Assembly (NCBI GenBank): GCA_964526375.1
Contig: CAZGLK010000031.1
Location: forward strand, 1-8,699
DNA: 8,699 bases
Direction: 5' to 3'
Source: CAZGLK01 sp964526375
Lineage (GTDB): Bacteria; Patescibacteriota; Minisyncoccia; JACQLN01
Below, in pieces: positions 6,376 to 8,699 of this stretch. Numbering within the stretch: position 1 is the stretch's first letter; each line of letters starts with the position of its first letter. Both the position numbers and the translations under genes were made by a program. The notes under the pieces are model-generated. The model searched no databases and was not told where the DNA came from. It saw nothing but the letters and a program-made list of their open reading frames with translations.

Positions 6376-6408
6376 TGAGCATGCTATAGCATGCTCATTG
6401 TAGTTAGG
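6365..6408. repeat. Palindrome B, perfect 44 bp
   Basis: Every base from 6365 to 6386 pairs with 6387 to 6408, with no mismatch and no spacer. The inner 22 bp (6376-6397: TGAGCATGC, TATA, GCATGCTCA) are shared with palindrome A; the outer 11 bp per side (CCTAACTACAA and complement) are not. It lies 25 bp upstream of the broken regulator's ATG. It may be an operator, a REP-like mobile palindrome, or both. There is no U-tract on either side. Confidence 0.9.
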
Positions 6409-6498
6409 TACATCTAGTATCCTAGCCCATTCTAGTACTTTGTGGGTAATTTGTGCTTACAGCTACATATCCACGATTTACACTTGCAGAAAAATGAA

Positions 6499-6531
6499 CC
6501 CGACCCCGCCCCTCGACAAGCTCGGGTCGGG
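6499..6531. repeat. GC-rich inverted repeat
   Basis: CCCGACCC (6499-6506) and GGGTCGGG (6524-6531) form 8-bp arms around a 17-nt centre that includes CTCGACAAGCTCG. It lies in the 218-bp gap between palindrome B and the 74-residue gene. It looks like a short dispersed GC-rich repeat. It lacks a U-tract, so I do not call it a terminator. The rest of the gap (6409-6498) shows nothing I can name. Confidence 0.55.
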
Positions 6532-6546
6532 GTATTACGGGCGGTA

Positions 6547-6580
6547 AAATAAAAAAGAGACTGCGGTTTTTTGCAATCTC
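6547..6580 (-). terminator. Intrinsic terminator of the 74-residue gene
   Basis: On the minus strand GAGATTGC pairs with GCAGTCTC (8 bp including one G-U pair) across an 8-nt A-rich loop, followed by TTTTTTATTT. It lies about 47 nt past the stop codon of the His-rich gene. On the opposite strand the stem has one mismatch and a weaker CTTTT tract, so any plus-strand activity would be lower. Confidence 0.8.
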
Positions 6581-6626
6581 CTTTTAACCGGGGCGAAAGG
6601 CGAAGGTCGAACCTTCGGGTTGGCTC

Positions 6627-6851
6627 CTAGTCTTGGAATCTGAAGCTCAATTCCCCAATGTGCATCTCGTGACCACCATGCCGATGGGCAGACCCGGTAT
6701 GGTGGTCATCGCACATAATCTCCATCTCATGCGACTTTATTTTGCCCTCCTTGGCAAGTTGAAGAACTAGAATCAGATTGTCAACATCAAACAACCGTGT
6801 ACTCAAATCCGCACTGGGCTGTTTATCCAAAACCTTGATGTACATTTTCAT
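6627..6851 (-). CDS. Small His-rich hypothetical protein
   Basis: I do not recognise this 74-residue protein. The N-terminal half (MKMYIKVLDKQPSADLSTRL, then LILVLQLAKEGKIKSHEM) looks like a strand followed by a helix. The C-terminal half is histidine-rich, with DDHH at about 48-51 and then HRHGGHEMH at 57-65. Spaced histidines with acidic residues could bind Zn, Ni or Cu, but this is inference. There is no signal peptide or membrane segment. An AAGGA-like ribosome site lies about 10 nt upstream, and a clear terminator follows, supporting a real monocistronic gene. It lies 93 nt downstream of mnmA on the same strand. An alternative start is the third codon. Ends with TAG. Confidence 0.65.
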   Translation of the reverse strand: MKMYIKVLDKQPSADLSTRLFDVDNLILVLQLAKEGKIKSHEMEIMCDDHHTGSAHRHGGHEMHIGELSFRFQD

Positions 6852-6916
6852 ACAAAATCCATCCTTTCTTCCAGATATTGAACTTTACCCTTTCATTTAA
6901 GGTAAGGTACAGAAAG

Positions 6917-6938
6917 TGAGCATGTAATAGTGTACAAG
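6917..6938. other. Degenerate third copy of the palindrome core
   Basis: TGAGCATG (6917-6924) is identical to the left half of the 22-bp core of palindromes A and B. The following 14 nt are decayed: 14 of 22 positions match overall. It lies upstream of the His-rich gene, as A and B lie upstream of other genes. One half-site could be chance. Confidence 0.3.
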
Positions 6939-6944
6939 AGACAA

Positions 6945-8132
6945 TTATGATTTGTCAATAACCCCTCCCCCCAGCAATTCTTCGCCCCGATAAAACACCA
7001 CCGACTGGCCGGGGGTGATGGCGCGGACGGGCTGGTTAAATACTACGCGCCATTGGCCGTTGGCTATTGGCTCCAGCTTAGCTGGCACCGGTTCTTGGCG
7101 GTAGCGGACGGCGGCTTCAATATCAATCGGGCCGGTGGAGTCAGCGCCGCCGATGAAACTAACATCCTTAGCCACCAAGGATTGTGACTCCAAAGCCGAC
7201 TCCTCGTTGGCGGGAGCTACCACTAAAGTATTGGCGGCATAATTTTTTTGGGCCACATAGTATGGCCCGGTGCCGCCGATGCCAATACCCTGGCGCTGGC
7301 CGATGGTGAAAAAGTCCAAACCGGAATGAGTGCCGATCTTTTGGCCCAAAGTGGTAACAATATCCCCCACGGCGGTTTTAACATACGGCTTTATAAACTC
7401 GGCCACATTCACCGGACCCATAAAGCAGATACCCTGCGAATCTTTCTTCTCGGCCGTAGGCAAACCAAACTCCCGAGCTAATTCTCTGACTTTGGCTTTT
7501 GATTCAATCTCTCCAATGGGGAACAAACACTTGGCCAGTTGTTCTTGTTTAAGCGTCCATAAAAAATAACTTTGATCTTTGTTTTGATCTTTCGCCTTAA
7601 TCAACGAATAACGAATTTGTTTCGAATTTACGAATTTACGAATATTTTCCGATTCGTTTATTCGTTTATTTGTAAAGGATTCGCTATTCGTTGATAATCG
7701 GACATAATGTCCTGTGGCCGCAAAATCCGCGCCCCGCTCCAAAGCTCGGCGCAAAAACAAACCAAACTTTATTTCGCGGTTGCACATTACATCGGGATTA
7801 GGCGTGCGTCCGGCCAGATACTCGGCCACCATATAATCAACAACTTTAGACTTATACTCCGCCGTAAAATCCCACATCTCAAAAGGAATAGCCAGCTTCA
7901 AGCAAACCCGCAGAGCGTCCAGTCGGTCTTCTTGCCAGGGGCAAGGCCAAGCCGGGTCAGTCCATGTTTTCATAAACACGCCGGTGATCTGATAACCCTG
8001 ATTCTGCAACAAAGCGGCGGCAACGCTGCTATCAACCCCGCCGCTCATGGCTACGAATACCCGTTTCTTGTCCACAAGCGTGGTTATTGACCCCGTTAGA
8101 GATCCACGAGCCGAAAGTTTTTTATTTTGCAT
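6945..8132 (-). CDS. mnmA: tRNA-specific 2-thiouridylase MnmA
   Basis: MnmA adenylates and thiolates U34 of Lys, Glu and Gln tRNAs (the s2 of mnm5s2U). The 395-residue product has the PP-loop SGGVDSS (30-36), the first catalytic Cys117 in NPDVMCNREIKFG, KDQSYFLWTLKQEQL (185-199), and the second catalytic Cys236 in DSQGICFMG. C-terminal beta-barrel domains follow (FFTIGQRQGIGIGG, RYRQEPVPAKL, ITPGQSVVFY). All catalytic residues are intact. Residues about 146-178 are an unusual insertion encoded by an inverted repeat. The start at 8132 adds about 20 residues before the usual KKRVFVAMSGG; a GTG at 8075 is a good alternative, and neither has a convincing Shine-Dalgarno. Ends with TAA. Confidence 0.94.
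   Translation of the reverse strand: MQNKKLSARGSLTGSITTLVDKKRVFVAMSGGVDSSVAAALLQNQGYQITGVFMKTWTDPAWPCPWQEDRLDALRVCLKLAIPFEMWDFTAEYKSKVVDYMVAEYLAGRTPNPDVMCNREIKFGLFLRRALERGADFAATGHYVRLSTNSESFTNKRINESENIRKFVNSKQIRYSLIKAKDQNKDQSYFLWTLKQEQLAKCLFPIGEIESKAKVRELAREFGLPTAEKKDSQGICFMGPVNVAEFIKPYVKTAVGDIVTTLGQKIGTHSGLDFFTIGQRQGIGIGGTGPYYVAQKNYAANTLVVAPANEESALESQSLVAKDVSFIGGADSTGPIDIEAAVRYRQEPVPAKLEPIANGQWRVVFNQPVRAITPGQSVVFYRGEELLGGGVIDKS
7600..7695. repeat. In-frame ATTCG inverted-repeat insertion inside mnmA
   Basis: The ends ATCAACGAATA (7600-7610) and TATTCGTTGAT (7685-7695) are exact complements. The stem continues inward with one mismatch through CGAAT/ATTCG (to 7616 and from 7679). Inside, repeated ACGAATTT words face ATTCGTTT words. 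The length is 96 bp (32 codons) and the frame stays open, encoding a polar, Asn/Ser/Lys-rich loop. It resembles CGAAT-type intergenic repeats I recall from Patescibacteria. The inserted residues fall between GHYVR and KDQSYFL, where most MnmA proteins have a short linker. Confidence 0.75.
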
Positions 8133-8182
8133 ATTCGGCGGGGGGATTTGTTTTCATTGATGATACGCAACAAAATCCCTAA

Positions 8183-8190
8183 ATTATAAT
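8183..8190. promoter_or_regulatory. Bidirectional -10-like ATTATAAT between divergent genes
   Basis: ATTATAAT reads as TATAAT on both strands (plus 8185-8190, minus 8183-8188). On the minus strand it would start mnmA with a leader of about 44 nt; a TTGTTG at 15 bp is the best -35. On the plus strand it would start near 8197, right at the hairpin below. -35 matches are poor both ways. Confidence 0.35.
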
Positions 8191-8195
8191 CCGTA

Positions 8196-8234
8196 CACTA
8201 CCACAACAATGGCAAAAATGGTAGTGGGTTTTTT
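8196..8234 (+). terminator. Hairpin with T6 tract just after a -10-like box
   Basis: CACTACCA (8196-8203) and TGGTAGTG (8219-8226) form an 8-bp perfect stem with a 15-nt loop, then GG and six T (8229-8234). On the plus strand this is an intrinsic-terminator shape with no gene upstream to end; a transcript from 8197 would be under 40 nt. On the minus strand the same dyad covers the -35 region of a possible mnmA promoter and might be an operator. Confidence 0.45.
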
Positions 8235-8283
8235 GAAAAACTTTTGACGCGGGAAACGAGAGCTATTAGAAGGGCTGAAATCT

Positions 8284-8292
8284 TGCTACAAT
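8284..8292 (+). promoter_or_regulatory. Extended -10 promoter for the right-edge gene
   Basis: TG-C-TACAAT (8284-8292) fits the extended -10 form; no good -35 is present at 17 bp. The predicted start near 8299 leaves about 7 nt before the ATG at 8306, so the message is nearly leaderless, which fits the missing Shine-Dalgarno. Confidence 0.5.
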
Positions 8293-8305
8293 AAACACAT
8301 TACCC

Positions 8306-8699
8306 ATGCTTAAATCTATTCAAATAAAACTTTCAAGAATAAAATATGGGAGCGATTCTATCGGCCGTGATATTCGTGTTGAGGTTGAGGTGCTCGGCAA
8401 ATTTTTGCGTATTGATAAAAGAATTAAAGCTGGGACAACCGCGGAGATAAACCGCGAGGTGGGAAGATTTGAGACCGACCGAGGATTATTTCAAACCGAT
8501 GTTCTGATTACCGTAATTGAAAGAGACTTATTGTTTAATGATGTCGGTAACACGAAAGGCAATATAAAAGTTAATACCACCGCCGCCAAGCCACAGCAAT
8601 TTGTTTTTGAAGTCCAAGCCAGAGAAAGTCACTCCCTATTGAGCAAATTATTCTGGGGAAAAAGAACAGCGATTTTTGAGGTGACTTTGGAAGCACAAA
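8306..8699 (+). CDS. Hypothetical protein, 3' end beyond window
   Basis: An open frame of 131 codons runs from ATG at 8306 to the window edge without a stop. It begins MLKSIQIKLSRIKYGSDSIG, followed by RDIRVEVEVLGKFLRIDKRI, and later has VLITVIERDLLFNDVG, FVFEVQARES and TAIFEVTLEAQ. Alternating hydrophobic and charged residues suggest a beta-sandwich, perhaps C2- or Ig-like, but I do not recognise the family. There is no signal peptide or transmembrane segment in the visible part. It is the only plus-strand gene and is divergent from mnmA. Length and C-terminal domains are unknown. Codon use looks ordinary for the window. The reading frame is well supported; the function is not. Confidence 0.75.
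   Translation, partial: MLKSIQIKLSRIKYGSDSIGRDIRVEVEVLGKFLRIDKRIKAGTTAEINREVGRFETDRGLFQTDVLITVIERDLLFNDVGNTKGNIKVNTTAAKPQQFVFEVQARESHSLLSKLFWGKRTAIFEVTLEAQ

Noticed and set aside
6341..6382. Start of the Cas2/PaaX-like gene at 6382
   Set aside because: That ATG lies inside palindrome B and upstream of the predicted transcription start; the ATG at 6340 matches the promoter and gives a natural N-terminus.
6600..6626. tRNA T-arm-like sequence (GGTTCGA within a hairpin)
   Set aside because: The loop length and the adjoining bases do not make a T-arm, and no acceptor, D or anticodon arms can be drawn; it is a small GAAGGT/ACCTTC hairpin after a stop codon.
7571..7592. Tandem repeat TTTGATCTTTG/TTTTGATCTTT in mnmA
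   Set aside because: It encodes KDQNKDQ, part of the conserved MnmA motif ending KDQSYFL, so coding constraint explains it.
8122..8157. 11-codon frame overlapping the mnmA start (MKTNPPAEYAK)
   Set aside because: No ribosome site and no attenuation-like structure; likely chance, unlike the better-supported mini-cistron at 1799-1834.

Overview
The window looks like part of a Candidate Phyla Radiation (Patescibacteria, probably Parcubacteria-like) chromosome. The evidence is a short alanyl-tRNA synthetase that stops after the editing domain, a Cas2/PaaX-type winged-helix regulator, a single-pass membrane protein with a baseplate-J-like outer part, a small anchored Kre9/Knh1-like protein, and AT-rich intergenic repeats built on AAATCC and ATTCG words. 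This placement rests on recognising gene families; no database search was possible. Almost all genes lie on the minus strand. Several appear to be leaderless or to have very short leaders. All nine complete minus-strand genes end in TAG (6) or TAA (3), none in TGA.

Layout, left to right. 1-62 is a repeat-rich end. infA (translation initiation factor IF-1, GTG start) is followed by a hicA-hicB toxin-antitoxin pair. Each unit has its own near-consensus promoter, TTGAC[C/T]-17 bp-TATACT, and the two promoters share sequence beyond the core hexamers. Next come a 205-residue anchored Ig-like protein and a 579-residue membrane protein, probably one operon transcribed right to left, with an 11-codon mini-cistron at the junction. 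A large AAATCC inverted-repeat element (about 3597-3759) separates them from alaS.

Upstream of alaS is a Cas2/PaaX-like regulator gene broken by one missing base (5769-6340). It is bracketed by two strong palindromes (5624-5653 and 6365-6408) with the same 22-bp core but different, still self-complementary, flanks. One overlaps the regulator's own predicted -35 element and the other lies about 80 bp upstream of alaS, so they could be operators or copies of a mobile palindromic repeat. This pair is the most interesting structure in the window.

Further right are a His-rich 74-residue orphan with a clear terminator and mnmA (tRNA 2-thiouridylase), which carries an in-frame 96-bp inverted-repeat insertion. 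A divergent intergenic region with promoter-like and hairpin elements follows. The last gene is the start of a plus-strand gene of unknown function that runs off the right edge.

Functionally, infA, alaS and mnmA serve translation (initiation, tRNA charging, tRNA wobble modification). The two membrane-anchored proteins are envelope components of unknown role, and hicBA plus the broken regulator are accessory.
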